64,000 nt of DNA. Source: Symbiodinium natans (taxonomy: Eukaryota; Sar; Dinophyceae; Suessiales; Symbiodiniaceae). Each line of letters starts with the position of its first letter. The first letter of the stretch is position 1. The DNA lies in contig CAJNDS010002579.1 in the NCBI GenBank assembly GCA_905221605.1, positions 976,734 through 1,040,733 on the forward strand, read 5' to 3'. Made by a program: the position numbers and the translations under genes. Positions 40,584 through 53,023 of the stretch are shown piece by piece. Under the pieces are notes generated by a model. That model ran no database searches. It was not told where the DNA came from and worked only from the letters and a program-made list of their open reading frames with translations.

Positions 40584-41097
40584 TGGAACAGCCCAACCTA
40601 AAGCCTACAACTTAAACCCTAAACCCTAAACCCTAACTCCCAACCTAAACCCCTAAACCCTACAACTTAAATATCCTCCAGACGAAGCAGCTCTTCAGTG
40701 CTTCGGCCAACCAGGGCGAAGCTTTTCTTCGACATCACCATGGGCTCCTGCATCGCCAATGGCCCAGTCCCACAGCTCCGTAGCCCACATGACCAGCTCT
40801 CTTATGCGATTGAGGGTGTAGGGTTTAGGGTTTAGGGGTTAGAGAGGAGTGGTTACAAGGCCCTCCCCCTGTCCCCTCACTGCGGCGTTCTTCTTGGGTG
40901 GTTTCTCAGGCTTTTCAGGGCTTGGGGGTCTTTGGTGGTGTTCTAGGGGTTTGCTGGTATGCCGTCGTGAAGTCATGGGTGTTCCAGTTCCTTTGTGTAG
41001 TGCAAACTTACAGCTCCCAGGGTTTAGGTTTCGGGTGTCCGAGTTTAGGGTTGTTCTAAACTAGGAAAGCCCCTTTCGCGCGAAACCAGACGTAACT
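40584..41097. other. Intergenic with CCCTAAA/TTTAGGG words
   Basis: CCCTAAA words at 40610-40675 and TTTAGGG words at 40812-40835. The + frame 40849-41064 is Gly/Leu/Phe-rich with no domain recognised. Confidence 0.45.
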
Positions 41098-41194
41098 CTG
41101 TCATAGTTGGGTAACATCTTACATTATTAAGGGTACTTAAACCCAATAAGGATACGAATTCAAAATTTTTAATACTATCCAAACCATGAGCTAG
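41098..41194. mobile_element. MITE-like element, family A copy 1
   Basis: Starts CTGTCATAGTTGGGTAACAT and ends ATCCAAACCATGAGCTAG. The reverse of the end, CTAGCTCATGGTT, resembles the start. Core TTAAGGGTACTTAAACCCAA then TAAGGATACGAATT. Five copies of this ~97 bp element occur in the window (41098, 47940, 52902, 61026, 62709), all in the same orientation. Confidence 0.82.
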
Positions 41195-41479
41195 GTAAGA
41201 CCATTAGGATCCCCACGTACAGGCACCGGAAACAGCTGTTGAGAAGCACCCTGTGCACGCTCAGAACCTATGTCATCTCACAAGGTCGTGCTCAGGGAAA
41301 ACCAATTCGCGAAAGATCACACTTCAAATGTTGATACCCGGCGGTTCCAGTTATACCCTCGACCCTAAACCCTAAGCGTGCGATTGTGCGCGTCAAAGCC
41401 CTCAAACCTAAACCCTCAGCCCTGGAGGCCTCGCCCTTCTTGTGCGTGTGTGTGAGAGTCGAAACCCTCAACCCGAAAG

Positions 41480-41648
41480 CCTAAACCCTAAACCCTAAAC
41501 CCTAAACCCTAAACCCTAAACCCTAAACCCTAAACCCTAAACCCTAAACCCTAAACCCTAAACCCTAAACCCTAAACCCTAAACCCTAAACCCTAAACAA
41601 ACCTAAACCCTAAACCCTAAACAAACCTAAACCCTAAACCCGAAACCC
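41480..41648. repeat. Longest interstitial telomere-like array, (CCCTAAA)~23
   Basis: About 17 perfect CCCTAAA units, then two AACAAACCTAAA interruptions and further units. A TTTAGGG array at 41724-41770 faces it across ~75 bp. Confidence 0.96.
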
Positions 41649-41834
41649 AGCGTACAAAGCGCAGGTGGCCTCATCCAACTTTGACACGGCTGCTCAAGTG
41701 CAGACCCTTGGCGAGCCTGGTTTGGGGGGGTTTAGGGTTTAGGGTTTAGGGTTTAGGGTTTAGGGGTTTAATACCCCAAAGGCCCTTGCAAGAGCCCAAA
41801 GCCTTCATTCTGTTCTTGTGTTGGGTTGGAAGAA

Positions 41835-41864
<30 letters not shown>
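41835..41864. repeat. Poly-G run of about 30 bases
   Basis: An uninterrupted G run immediately followed by TTAGGGTTTAGGGTCTAGGG. Length in the assembly may be unreliable for such a run. Confidence 0.85.
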
Positions 41865-41867
<3 letters not shown>

Positions 41868-41929
41868 GGGTTTAGGGTCTAGGGTTAGGACGTCCAGCTA
41901 TGCAATGGGCAGACATATCTGAAAATGCA

Positions 41930-42860
41930 TTAATGGAGGAATAATGGAGGTCCAAAATGCAGATCTTGACCTTCTCCATCGCAACAATGGGGGAAAAATG
42001 AAGACCCATTTCTCCTCCATTTTCTGGATTCTGTATATAAATGGCTGCATGATGGCTCCTACTTTTGTGTACGATATACACACATTTCTTACATGCTCGG
42101 AAAATCCCGTCTATTTTTTCGAGAGTCCCCGACACCGAAATTTATGGACGAGTCCCCTGCTGCCATAAATAGCCGCAGCCCCCGAAATATGCAACCCCCT
42201 TCCCCATCCGCCTGTTGCTACTTAGGGGTGGGGGGGGCGGAGGGCCATGCAACCCACACGAGCATCTATCCTGGCCCCGGCATCCCAACCCTCATTTTAC
42301 CTTCATTCCTGCGGTGAGGCCCAGGCCAGCCTCCATTTTTCCGGCATTCCTGACAAACGGCTACCTCCATTTTTCCTCCATTTTTCCTCCATTTTCCTTG
42401 CAAAAATGGAGGAAAAATGGAGAATAATGGAGGAAAAATGGAGGCAAAATGGGGGCTGCCAGGAACCTCATTCCAGAATGGAGGCAGAATGGAGGCAGGA
42501 GTCCAGCCTCATGCTGCGGGCGACCCCCCACCCGGCCCTACCGGGCATACCCCGGCACCCTTCTGCACTTCAAACTCGAACCGTTTGGAATCTCGACATT
42601 CAGACTGGCGTGCCCTGTAATTGTCCAGCTGCGCCGGTTTAAAGTAATGACGCAGATAAAGAAGTGCCAGGTTCTTGTTCACTAGACTTTTCAGCATCTG
42701 TCAGCTGTGATTTTGCTTTTGTGCCACACCTACCTGACGCTTGCGAGAAAAAGTGAGAAGCTAGAACGCCTTGATTTCGCCAGCATTCTTGATTGAGGCC
42801 AGGAATGGAGGCGGCTTTGCCTCCATTCCTCTACCCTCATTTTTTGGATGCTGCCCCCAT
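41930..42860. repeat. Dispersed AATGGAGG / CCTCCATT motif with a hairpin core
   Basis: The 8-mer AATGGAGG or its complement, often with AAAAATGGAGGAAAAATGGA spacing, recurs many times in this stretch (41934-41950, 41989-42020, 42328-42500, 42805-42850). The densest part, 42358-42450, has several CCTCCATTTTT units followed by AAAAATGGAGG units around TTTCCTTGCAAAAA, forming a hairpin. Overlapping frames on both strands are shadows of the motif. Confidence 0.7.
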
Positions 42861-43401
42861 TCTGCTATTCTGGGTGTCTGCAATGTTGGGCTTCATAAGT
42901 CTAGGGTCTATCTAGGGTCTAGGGTTTAGGGTTTAGGGTTTAGGGTTTAGGGAAGGTTAGGTTCTTGCATATTCCGAATGTTCTTGACAAGTCGTTTTGG
43001 GGCTAGGCGAGGGCGGCGGATGCAACATTGACTCAGGAACAGGGTACAATGGTTGAGGAACTTCATACAAGAACTGAACTGATGTTTGGAGACCTTAGAC
43101 CAACAAGGGAATATGACACCGCCCCTTGCCTATCTTGGACAGGTGGTTCAGATTTTTTGTGGAGGTTTCCGAGAATTTGTTTAGTTTTTTGTCTTTTGGC
43201 GGGGAGGGGGTGTTTATTTTTTCGAGTCATGCTCACAGGTTTTACAGTTCAGCGTTGTCTATCAGGCGACCCACCAGCACAAGTGTGTCGAGACCTACGC
43301 AGATCCAAACACATTATTGGAAGCCCCAAACCCAAACCCTAATCAAGCAATCCCGCGCTCAGCCTCACTCCCCCCGAACCCCAAACCCTACACGCCCTTC
43401 C

Positions 43402-43490
43402 CCCTCATACTATAACAGTCCTTAGCCTTAGTAGGGACTAGAATAAGGGGTACTAGACTTCCTATTAAAGCCTGTTAGTTTCAGGGAGGA
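43402..43490. mobile_element. MITE-like element, family E copy 4
   Basis: CTCATACTATAACAGTCCTTAG-type left end and AAGCCTGTTAGTTTCAGGG right end; interior GTAGGGACTAGAATAAGGGG. Matches 5947-6035. Confidence 0.65.
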
Positions 43491-44033
43491 CATCCCAACC
43501 TAAACCCCTAACAAGCTGGAGGCTGGGTGTACGTGGCCTGACGACCACGGGAAGCAGCCTGCATGGCACTAGAACAACCGGAATGCCCGTTCTGGGGGGC
43601 CTCCCAGAACTACCCTAAACCCTAAACCCTAAAAACCTAAAACCTAGAACCCTAAACCCATTATAGTTGGGGGTGGGGGGGGGCTCTCCTAGTTGCAGAA
43701 GCGGCCTCTTCCCCTGTTCAGGTTCTTGGAGATCTTGGGGTGCTTCGTTTTTTCGAGTCTAAACTCCCCAATTGGGCGGTTCAAGGGTTTAAGGTTTGAG
43801 GCCTGCAGTTTTGCGTAGCTATTGCTGTGGTCGTGGCGTTTCCAATTTCCCCAAAAAAAGTTTCAATTATTGAGAGGCAACATGAGGATTTCAGATGTTC
43901 AAGCCTCAGAACACGTGGGTCGGAGACATTGGGGCAGATGCGGGGCAAGGATGGAACGTCCTTTCTGCACTCCAGAAAGTTGGAACATGGTTTAAGGATG
44001 ATTAGAGCTAGGATTCCCTTTGGTATACCTTTT

Positions 44034-44144
44034 GGGATGCCCAGTAGTACCCATTTTCCCTTTCTGGGGGGTTTAGGTTCCCTTATAAACCCCTTTAGGC
44101 AAAAAAGGGCACCCTTTTTAAGCCTAGGTTACTGGGCAGCCTAG
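44034..44144. mobile_element. MITE-like element, family C (GCCCAGTA subfamily) copy 2
   Basis: GGGATGCCCAGTAGTACCCA to GGTTACTGGGCAGCCTAG, co-linear with 14352-14464, including CAAAAAAGGGCACCCTTTTT. The + frame 43827-44144 runs through it and is not supported as a gene. Confidence 0.82.
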
Positions 44145-46870
44145 CTTTTGGGGTATAGAGAGAAGGATGTTCCAACTTTTTGGAGTTTACTGTAGGTACG
44201 AGTTGGAAGCCTCAAAGCACACCTGGAGTTGAGCCAACTCCAGCTTGGTCAACTGTGCTGCTCTTACCTCCCTAAACCCTAAACCCTAAACCCTAAACCC
44301 TAAACCCTAAACCCTAAACCCTAAACCTGTCCAACCCTCTAAATCCTAAACCTGTCCAACCCTCTAAATCCTAAGCCCCCTCTGAGACAAAGCCCTGAAT
44401 ACCCCAACCATTGGCCGCCCCAGGTATGGCCCTCAGGTAGATCGAGTTGCTTGGTTACTGCGTAAAGTCTCGGGGGCCCCTATGTAAGCCTATGAGCCTG
44501 TTCCTACAAAGCTGCCCAAACCCTAAACCCTAAACCCTAGACCCCAAACCCTAAACCATAAACCCTAAACCCTAAACCCTAAACCAGGCTTTCCCAGACC
44601 GCTGGTGGGTAGTGGTACCAGCCACATCGAGCTAGCGTCGGCGCTGGAACAGCCGCATGGCTTGTGCCGAGCGCCGTTGCTTTCCTGACCCTAAACCCAC
44701 AATCCTAGGCCCCAAACCCCAAACCCTTAATGAGTGGTTGTCAAAATTATGGTCCTGGCTTGGGGGAACCAGTTACTGGTGCGTTGCGACGGATCTGGTG
44801 AGCCTCGGTGATCTGGGAGCCGGGGGGTTTTGAGGTTGAGGGATAAGGCGCCCCGGATGAGACCTTGCAAGGTCTTTCCCTGAGAAGATTTCATGGGTGG
44901 TTGTAAGTAGGATTGTTACCCCCTTATAAGTATCCATGGACCTCCAACTAGCAGTTCCCGCTGCGCAGAAATTTTAAAAGACCCGTAACCTATAAACCCT
45001 AATCCCGAAACCCTGTGTGTTGGGGTGCCTATGTCAGGGCTAGAGTATTTTGAGAGTACACTGGGGGGGAGAGATCTGTTTCTCGAGCCTTTAGACACCC
45101 TAAACCCCTGAACCCCTAAGCCCCTAAACCCCTTGAACCCCTATACCCCCCTTATCCCCTGCTTATACTCCTTATACAACCCTAAATAAACCCTAAACCC
45201 TAAACCCCCCCCAAAGCACCTCGTAGCATCCATCCCTGAGCACCAGGTGCGGGAGATCACCGTTGCCCTACGCCGCGTGGGCTCTTCCGTTCCTGCATCT
45301 CATCTTCGACACTGCTTAGGGTTGAGGGAAAGTTGTCTACCAATTGCTTAAGAACCCAGAAAAAAACATATTCTTCCTTATTAAGGGTTATATGGGGACT
45401 TTTATTCTTTTGGGGTGCTTAAGCAAATAGTAGGTGTGTGTGTGTGTTGATTTTGGAAACTGTGGCGTATTGAGTTTTGGTAGTGTGTCGACTTCTTCTT
45501 GCTGTTGGTGGTGGCATTGTTGTGGTGGTGGTCGTGGTGTTGCGGTGGTGGTTGTTGTCGTTTGTACATGGCTATTTAGGTACATATACATTGTTGCACA
45601 CATACGCGCATGTGCACCTGCTAAGCGCGCTGATATTACTCCTTTTCGGCGCCTGTTAACATGGTTTAGTTTAGAGTTTAGGGTCCGGGTAAAGGGCGGG
45701 GGCAGGTATAAGGGTGTTTTACTGGGGTATAAGGGCTTCGTCCTCCATCTTTGCGTTTTCCTCTTGCGATATCAGTCTTACCCCACAAACTTCAACCCTG
45801 ATGTTGCAGAAGGTTGGGGGGGGTAGCTGGGAGTTCACGAGTACCCTCGCCGCGCTTGCCAATTTGGGGCAGGTTTCACTTCCATCCTTCGGCGCAAGAG
45901 ATTCTTGATGCTGACTCCCACCTACCGAACTTTGCCCTATGGGTCTTACTGTGCACTTAGAAATTTTAAGTGAACCCTGAGCAGACCTTAGCCTCTTGAA
46001 CCTGGAGCCCGGCACTGGTGCTACGAGTTCATGGTGTTCAACCCTAAACCCTAACCCTAAACCCTAAACCCTAAACCCTAAACCCTAAACCCTAAACCCT
46101 AAACCGACTCTTGGCGCCTTTGCGCCCTTAAAGGATACGAGCCCGGCAGTGCATCATCACGGCGCGACACGCTCCCGATGTGCTGCTTGGCTCAGTTGGC
46201 TGGGGTTTAGGGTTTAGGGTTTAGGGTTTAGGGTTTAGGGTTTAGGGTTTAGGGTTTAGGGAAACCCACCCTAAACCCTAAGGGTTGGTAGGGTAGAGGG
46301 TTTACAGGGTTTCGGCTCCTAGCAGCAGCCTTCGCCGCGCGCAAGGCTGAGCCGAGATCTCCAGAGAGTGAACTTGGCAAAGTGCAGCAGCTGCAAGGGG
46401 GGGAGGGGGGGGGGGGGAGGAGGATGTAGGTTATTAAGGGGTTTAGGGTTTGGGGTTTAGGGTTTCGGGTTTCGGGTTTCGGGGTTGGTAAGGTTTGAGG
46501 GTTATCCCAGGCGAAGGAACTGCGGTACCTATAGATCCCTATAGAGGATTCGGGTTAGAGGGTTTGGGTGTGCGCCTTCGCATTGACAACCTCCCAATAC
46601 ATGAGATTGTCCATGATGTTCCCAAGTAATTACAGTGTGCGCACGTAAGAAAGCGGGGAGGCGCTTCGTTTAGGATGCATGATTTTACCTTGCAATCGCT
46701 CATGTTACGGATCACCACAAATCGTTTGCTAGAACGCCCAGTTGTGCCGTTATTCTCTTTCTAGTGGCGACGTTCCAGCATAAACCTCAAGCAGAAAGAG
46801 CCCCGTGTTATTCTTAGGTTGTTGGGGGAACGTGCTTTCCACCTGGTGATGGAATTAAGCGCGCGACCCT
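44145..46870. other. Gene-poor, several telomere-like arrays
   Basis: CCCTAAA arrays at 44271-44327, 44516-44586 and 46037-46106; a TTTAGGG array at 46203-46262 followed at once by inverted CCCTAAACCCTAAGGG; degenerate CCCCTAAACCCCT repeats at 45095-45205; GTGGTG-rich sequence at 45500-45560; G-rich tract at 46395-46425. Frames at 45434-45826 are low-complexity. No gene is supported. Confidence 0.6.
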
Positions 46871-47077
46871 ATGAGCGAAGGCTCTATGGAGACACCGGTG
46901 AGTGCCAACTGCGACCTCAGCCCTACAAACCCTAAACCACCAACCCACCTGAAGACTGCTTTGCTGCACAGCAACGTCTGGAGGTACCTCAGTGCCCTGC
47001 CAGTGGTGTTCTTCGCCATGTGCCACGCTGCTTGCCTTGCCATGGTCGGAGCGTCTTCTGTATCGGAGGCTGTCTAG
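46871..47077 (+). CDS. Possible small membrane protein or exon (low support)
   Basis: The ATG at 46871 opens a 68-codon frame whose second half, VWRYLSALPVVFFAMCHAAC then LAMVGASSVSEAV, contains a plausible membrane helix. GTGAGT at 46900 would be a good splice donor, and telomere-like words (CCCTAAACC, 46932) interrupt the first half, so the continuous frame may not be the true transcript. No homologue recognised. Confidence 0.22.
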   Translation: MSEGSMETPVSANCDLSPTNPKPPTHLKTALLHSNVWRYLSALPVVFFAMCHAACLAMVGASSVSEAV

Positions 47078-47085
47078 TGCAATAT

Positions 47086-47187
47086 GGGGGTTTACGATGA
47101 TGTGCAGGTACCTTATTGGGTTCCTTAGTCTAAGCGGATCCTACTATTTGGGGGTCTATTTTAGGGGTCCCCTATTTTCGTAAACCT
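47086..47187 (+). mobile_element. MITE-like element, family K copy 3 (reference copy)
   Basis: GGGGGTTTACGATGATGTGC to CCCTATTTTCGTAAACC; TTTACG/CGTAAA inverted ends. Core TATTGGGTTCCTTAGTCTAA and GGATCCTACTATTTGGGGGT. No internal telomere-like array. Confidence 0.7.
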
Positions 47188-47939
47188 GTATTCCTTTAGA
47201 ACACAGGACTCCCAAGAAAAGGAGCTCGAATTCAAGCAGGGCCCCCACATCGCGAGGGCTGCCTGTTTTGTTTATCCCGGAAGGTCTGCATGTCTACATT
47301 GGTAGGGAAAATGCTGGAAATTTCAAGGTGTAGGGTGTTGGGTTTACCCAAAGGGTCCAGCTATTGTGGTACAACTATGGAACTGAGGACCAAAAACAAC
47401 AGTGCTATACATGCTTTGGGTACCAAACGCCCTTGTCATACTGTAAGTCGACCCTTCTAACCCTAAACCCTAAACCCCTTTAGGGTTTGCCGCGGGTTGC
47501 TCCTCAACTCTGAACCGACTGGCCTTCGCAGCAGCTACGCATCCTTGTGCCAGCCGGTGGCTTCTCGCGGAGACTTGCAGGTTTCGGGTTTCGGGGTATG
47601 AAAAAAAAGGGTTTAGGGTTTAGGGCTTAGGGTTTAGGGTTTAGGGTTTAGGGTAGGAGCAGAACATGGCAAGGAAGACCCTATAACCCTAAACTGAGGC
47701 AAAGGTCATCCCAGGTGTGGCAGAGTCCATGATCAGCCCCGAAGACTTCGAGGTGCGCACCTGAGTGGTCATCGAGTTTTTCGAAGCCTTCAAGAAAAAA
47801 TCACGAATCTTGGGCCCTGTATAACCCCCTCTCTAAGCAAATGCAAACACGCAAGTCCTAGTTGAATCATGACCCTCAGCCCTAGAAGCTACCTTGGTCT
47901 TTAGTCGCGTTTATGCTCCCCAGCTTCAGGTACCCTAAA

Positions 47940-48041
47940 CTTTGTCATAGTTGTTGGGTAACATTTTACCTTTTTAAGGGTACTTAAACCCAATAAGGAA
48001 TAAAAAGCTGAATTTTTAAGACTATCCCAACCATGAGCTAG
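47940..48041. mobile_element. MITE-like element, family A copy 2
   Basis: CTTTGTCATAGTTGTTGGGT to CTATCCCAACCATGAGCTAG; a small TTG duplication in the left end. Core TTTAAGGGTACTTAAACCCA is conserved. Confidence 0.82.
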
Positions 48042-48044
48042 TAA

Positions 48045-48842
48045 AGCGGCCCACTATGGAGGTTTGCTGCCTCTTGCGGGCCTAACAGGGAAGCTGAAGA
48101 TTCGAGGGTGTGGGTGGTTTAGCGCTGCTAAACCCTAAGCCCTAAACCCTAAACCCTAAACCCTAGAGGGTGTCTGCTGCGGGTGGCAAACAAAAGCCCT
48201 AAACCCTAAGCCCACCAAGAAAGGCCCAGAGACGAACCTCCGAGCTTCTTTGCACACGCCTCAACACGATCATCTCTGCTATTTGCACGCTGCAGGTATC
48301 GAATCCTTTAAGCCATACATGCACCCTAAACCCCGCAAACTCTTCTCTGCGCAACCCAAACCGGCCGAACCCCAAAAAAAGTAACACCCCAAAACCGGCC
48401 TCAACTCTAAACTCTCTCTATCCCGCTCTCTCTCTGTCTCTCTACAGCGCGCACACACAAACAGAAACTCATAAACTCTCTCTCCCTATCCCTCCCTCTC
48501 GCTCCCTCTCCCTCTCTCTCCCTCTCTCTCTGCGCACACACAAACCGCAGGTGCTGTGGGCACTTGCCGCTGTGGCACCTTGTAGCTTCCATTTCTGGGG
48601 ACTAGATGAGGTATGTTGCTTTCGTTCTCAACATTGTGGTAAACATTTTAGGGTTTAGGGTTTAGGGTTTAGGGTTTAGGACGAATGCGCCCAAAAGATG
48701 AAAAGTGTTCTGCTCATTTCTTTTGCGTGTGTGTGTGGGGGGGGGGGGGGTCTCAAACAATGAGTGGTACATGGCCAGTCTCAAAGTTGTAGCCGCACCC
48801 TAAAAATACAAATAAATACATGAATCAAAAATAAATAAAGAA

Positions 48843-48879
<37 letters not shown>

Positions 48880-51249
48880 TATTTGGGACCACCTTATAAG
48901 AGTAAACCCAAAACGGGCCATCGTTTAGAGAAGTGAGCGACCAAAGAGGTATTTGTATGTTTCAGGGTTCAAAAGGGTACTAGGGTATATAAGGCCGAGG
49001 CCACTTTTAACCTGGAGTTTAGGGTGTAGGGTTTCGGGTTTAGGGCCTTAGTAGGGTGAGTAATGTTATGTTGAGAAAGTCCGTGCGGGGCTCCATTGGC
49101 AGGAGGTCAACTGTATGTGTTTCTTGTCTCAGCCCATCCGAGCTGTCCGTTTTTGATTGCACGGGCTTATGTCAGGGATCCACGATGCTACATTTAGGCA
49201 TGTCGAGCATGATCATGACTTATACTGGTTGGTGGTCTCTTTAAGCAGGGTTTCTGTTTTGTAGGGGCTTCTTATTAGAGTATCTAGGGGTTATAGCAAG
49301 ATATAAGGGGAACAGATAAAGAGGGCTGTGTAGGCTGAACTGCTGGTTCCGCACGGTTTTCCTCAACAAAGACCATATAAAGCAGAAGCAGCAAGAAACT
49401 TAACCCTGAAGTCCCTGAACCCTAACCCCAAATCCGAGGTAAACTCCGTGTTCTCCTTCCTCTGGGATTTGGTCATGGATTGGGGCTTGCTTCACCTTAC
49501 GTCGCTTGGACGCCTTAAGATGTAGGTGGGGCAGAGGGCCCGAGGGTCGAGAATGTTCTCCTCCAGGGTTTAGGGTTTTAGGGTTTAGGTTTTAGGGAGG
49601 CTCTCACTTCTGAGCTCATGCAGCTTCATCACCTCGTATTCAGAGAGTATAGAAAGATTGTCACCACTTTCAGAGAGATCTCAGCATCAATGCGCGCTCT
49701 GCAGTGAGTGTGGTGCTGAAACCGGCCTGCTGTGCACCGAGGCTGTAAAACGGGTTTCGGGTTTAGGGTTACAGCGGCCCGTAGGCGGGGACACCTTCTA
49801 CGCTTGCAAGGTCCGTCGTCGCCGTGGGTCTTTGTGGCGTGCACGTTTTTGTTGCGCTTTGGGCCTCTCATGAAAATTCTTGAGAGCCTAAACCCTTAAC
49901 CCCGGCTTCATACAAGGGCTAATCGTGTCGAGCTCGACGGTGAAGGTGAGGGGGCGACCATCAACCACACCAGGCCTCACTCCCTCTAATTACGACAGGC
50001 TTTAGGGTTTAGGGTTACGGCTTAGGGCTTCGGGTTTAGGGTTTAGGGTCTGTAGAGTGGAGATCTACAGTCCCAAGTTCATGAGATAACCAGGTCGTTT
50101 CTGCATTCCTTGGTCTGTGGCAGCTGCATCGCACGTCTTCTGTACAAGTAGTTGGTTCACCCAAGAAAAGAAGACTTCGGTGGGTGACTTGACCAGCCGG
50201 GAGGATTCTCAACTTGTTCTCCACCAAAAATCCCGGTGCACATGAAGCAGGGTTTATCTTTCTGTTTTTGGTGAGTGTATATAAGGTTCCTTTTTGATAC
50301 AGGTGAGTGTATATACTTGGTGTCCTTTTGGGGATGCAAGAATTATAAACCCTACTTCATGGTCCAACAGCAAAGCTGGACAACTGATGAACAAAGCTCC
50401 AGTCGAGGCATCCCTGCGGCTTGATGGGTAGGAGCGAGGTAATACCCCATCGCTGCGTGTCGATGTATCTTTGCTTTAGCGCAACGCAATACCAGCACCA
50501 GCGGAGCTTTTCTTAATGGGCTGGCTGCAGTACATACACCCCCCCCTCCCCCCAGCCCTCCTCTCCGGTCTTTGACAACGCCGTTAAACCCTAATTATGG
50601 CGCACCCTGAAAGCCCGAAATGAAAGCCCGAAAGCCCTAAACAAGCACTTAGCTTTTAGGCTTTTGCCTTTTCTTGTGTACTGGCTATTTCAGTTTTCTT
50701 GAAATATGAAGCTCAAAGGTCCTAAGTTCATGCAAAGCCGAGATCCTGTAGCCCTAAACCCTAAACCCCAAAACCCTAAACCCTAAACCCTAAACCCTAA
50801 CAAGCGAAGAGGCCTGGGAAGCCACACTTTGGGCTGCGCCCAGTTTTGCTGTCGCTGGGCCGGTTTAGGGTTTAGGGTTTAGGGGTTAGGGTTTAGGGTT
50901 TAGGCTCAGGGTTTAGGGTTTAGGGTTTGCTTGTAAAGGGTGCGACAGGTGTGGCGGGGTCTGGGGCATGGGGTGTAATTCTTAAAGTGAGATCCCACAA
51001 GCCCTTTAAACAACCCAATAGCGGATTTTTTTTTATCACGGCAGCACCTGATAGTACCGGTAAACCCTGGAAGCCCTGCAAAGCCTTAATGTCAAGGCCA
51101 CAACTACGATAGAATTTGTCGTGGTTGAACATGCTTTGGGGTCGCGATGGTATCAAGAGCTGACAGAGAGAGATAGAGAGAACAAACGCGCTTGTTTGGG
51201 GAGCTTCTTTTTCCAAAGAGAGACGCCGCGACACGAAGTTGCCTAAAAT
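48045..51249. other. Gene-poor, telomere-like arrays, microsatellites
   Basis: TTTAGGG arrays at 48645-48680, 49565-49600 and 50870-50930; CCCTAAA arrays at 47458-47480, 48125-48165 and 50751-50798. CT-rich tract at 48410-48540 and (AT)n at 48848-48875. Frames at 49056-49244 and 49658-49873 (+) and 50920-51234 (-) are unassigned; the last overlaps a + frame. Confidence 0.5.
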
Positions 51250-51535
51250 TGAAGGACCCTAATTGAACCCTATAAGCCCTAGAAGCCCTATAAACCCCAA
51301 ACCCAAATTAAGAACCCTCATTAAGCCCCATAAGGCCCATAAGCCCTAGAAGCCCTATGAACCCCAAATTAAGAACCCTAATTAAACCCTATAAGCCCTA
51401 GAAGCCCTATGAACCCCAAACCCAAATACAGAACCCTAATTAAACCCTATAAGCCCTAGAAGCCCTATGAACCCCAAACCCAAATTAAGAACCCTCATTA
51501 AACCCTAAACCCTAAACCCTATACCCTAAACCCCA
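51250..51535. repeat. ~70-bp tandem repeat with CCCTATAAGCCCTAGAAGCC
   Basis: Four copies of a unit containing GAACCCTAATTAAACCCTAT, AAGCCCTAGAAGCCCTATGA and ACCCCAAACCCAAATTAA, then a short CCCTAAA run. The third copy has ATACAG in place of ATTAAG. Built of CCCTA-type words, so probably telomere-derived. Confidence 0.88.
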
Positions 51536-52349
51536 TAAGCCGCCAACTTCCTGCTTTGCAGCGCGAAACCCCGGAAGGGCAGCCAAGTCCAACTGCTCCA
51601 GCTTGGCAGGAGCTACAAGCCCTAAACCCTAAACCCTAAATCCTAAACCCTAAACCCTCAACCCTAAACCCAAAGCCCTAAACCAATCCATCCTCGAACT
51701 TCTCCAGCTGCCCTTCCCCGCCACCACTGCCACCACGCAAGCATCACCAGAACCACCTCAGACCTCCCCTAGGGACCAGTTGAGCCCCAAAAGGCTTTGG
51801 GGACTAGGCTTTAGTAGTCCTGAATAGGAATTTTGGGGTCATTTGGTCCTCAGGCCTCCCTGGCAGACCTAGGCCCCTTATGACAGTAGCCTGTCCCTTA
51901 AGACAAGCAAGCATGTAAATGTGCCCAAGCTTGGGCCATAATCAAGACGAGCATCTCTCCTTCAACTGTCTACAAGTGCAGCCTTGAAGCCGGGAAGCAG
52001 AACTGTATGCCCTACCTTCAGAAGAAAAAAACTACTTTTTGGTAGGGTTCCTAAGAATCCTATAAGGTTTTTTTTTATAGTAATAACCTACAAAAAAGTA
52101 GGTTTTGGGTTCTTAAGGCACCTGGCACTCCAGATTCCTGCGCTTTTAAAGGGGTTGGAGTAAGACATCAAAGGTGTAGATGCAGAAGAAGAGTCCTAAG
52201 GAGTATAGGGTTTAGGGTTGTTGCAAAAGGGTTTAGGGTGTAGGGTTTAGGTAAGTAGAGCAGTCAGCGAAGGTTTCCAGGCCCTGCCGTCGTGTACTAC
52301 TTTGCGGTGTTCCTGAACTTCATCGGGCGGACCCTGTGGCACGGTGCTC

Positions 52350-52392
<43 letters not shown>

Positions 52393-52901
52393 TGATGTCA
52401 GGAGCTTTAGCGGTTGCACTGGTGGTTTAGGGTTTAGGATTCGGGGTTTAGGCTGGGGAGCTCCTCCGCAAAGAGGCGTCGAAGGAACTTTTCTCGGGGT
52501 GGGGCGGCTTTAACCAATTGGCCCTCCTAACCCCCCCTCCCCTCCGCTGAAAGGGGGGCAGCACATCGGAGAGGATACCGGGCCCAACAGGCTTTTGGGG
52601 GGCGTATTAATAAAGGGGTCAGAATAATTTCTCACAGTATCCTTCCTAGAATCCGAAACCCTAAAACCCCCCTAAACCCTAACCTCCCAAGGAACCGGAG
52701 CGGTTGGTTGAGTAGTTGTCATCAACTTCCTCTCAGCATGCATCCCTGACTTGAGAGCGGCTTTAGGGTTTAGGGTTTAGGGTTTGGGGTGAAAACCTAC
52801 ACGGCTTAGGACTCTGTGTGTGTGTGGCCGTAGACGTGCACTTATTCGCGCTGCTGGCGAGGTCGCTGCGCTGGTCTGAGCAGGTGCGGAAAGCGCTTTC
52901 T
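51536..52901. other. Intergenic; TG microsatellite; telomere-like words
   Basis: CCCTAAA words at 51617-51675. A (TG)n tract at 52351-52392. At about 52030-52125, ACTTTTTGGTAGGGTTCC and CTACAAAAAAGTAGGTTTTG bracket a short inverted-repeat element. No gene is supported. Confidence 0.5.
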
Positions 52902-53000
52902 CTTTGTCATAGTTGGGTAACATTTTACATTTGTAAGGGTACTTAAACCCAATAAGGAATATAACTTTGAGTTTTTAATACTATCCCAACCATGAGCTAG
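52902..53000. mobile_element. MITE-like element, family A copy 3
   Basis: CTTTGTCATAGTTGGGTAAC to CTATCCCAACCATGAGCTAG. Immediately followed (from 53024) by a family K element and (53221) a family C element. Confidence 0.84.
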
Positions 53001-53023
53001 TTCTGGAGTCGTAGAGTGCAGAT

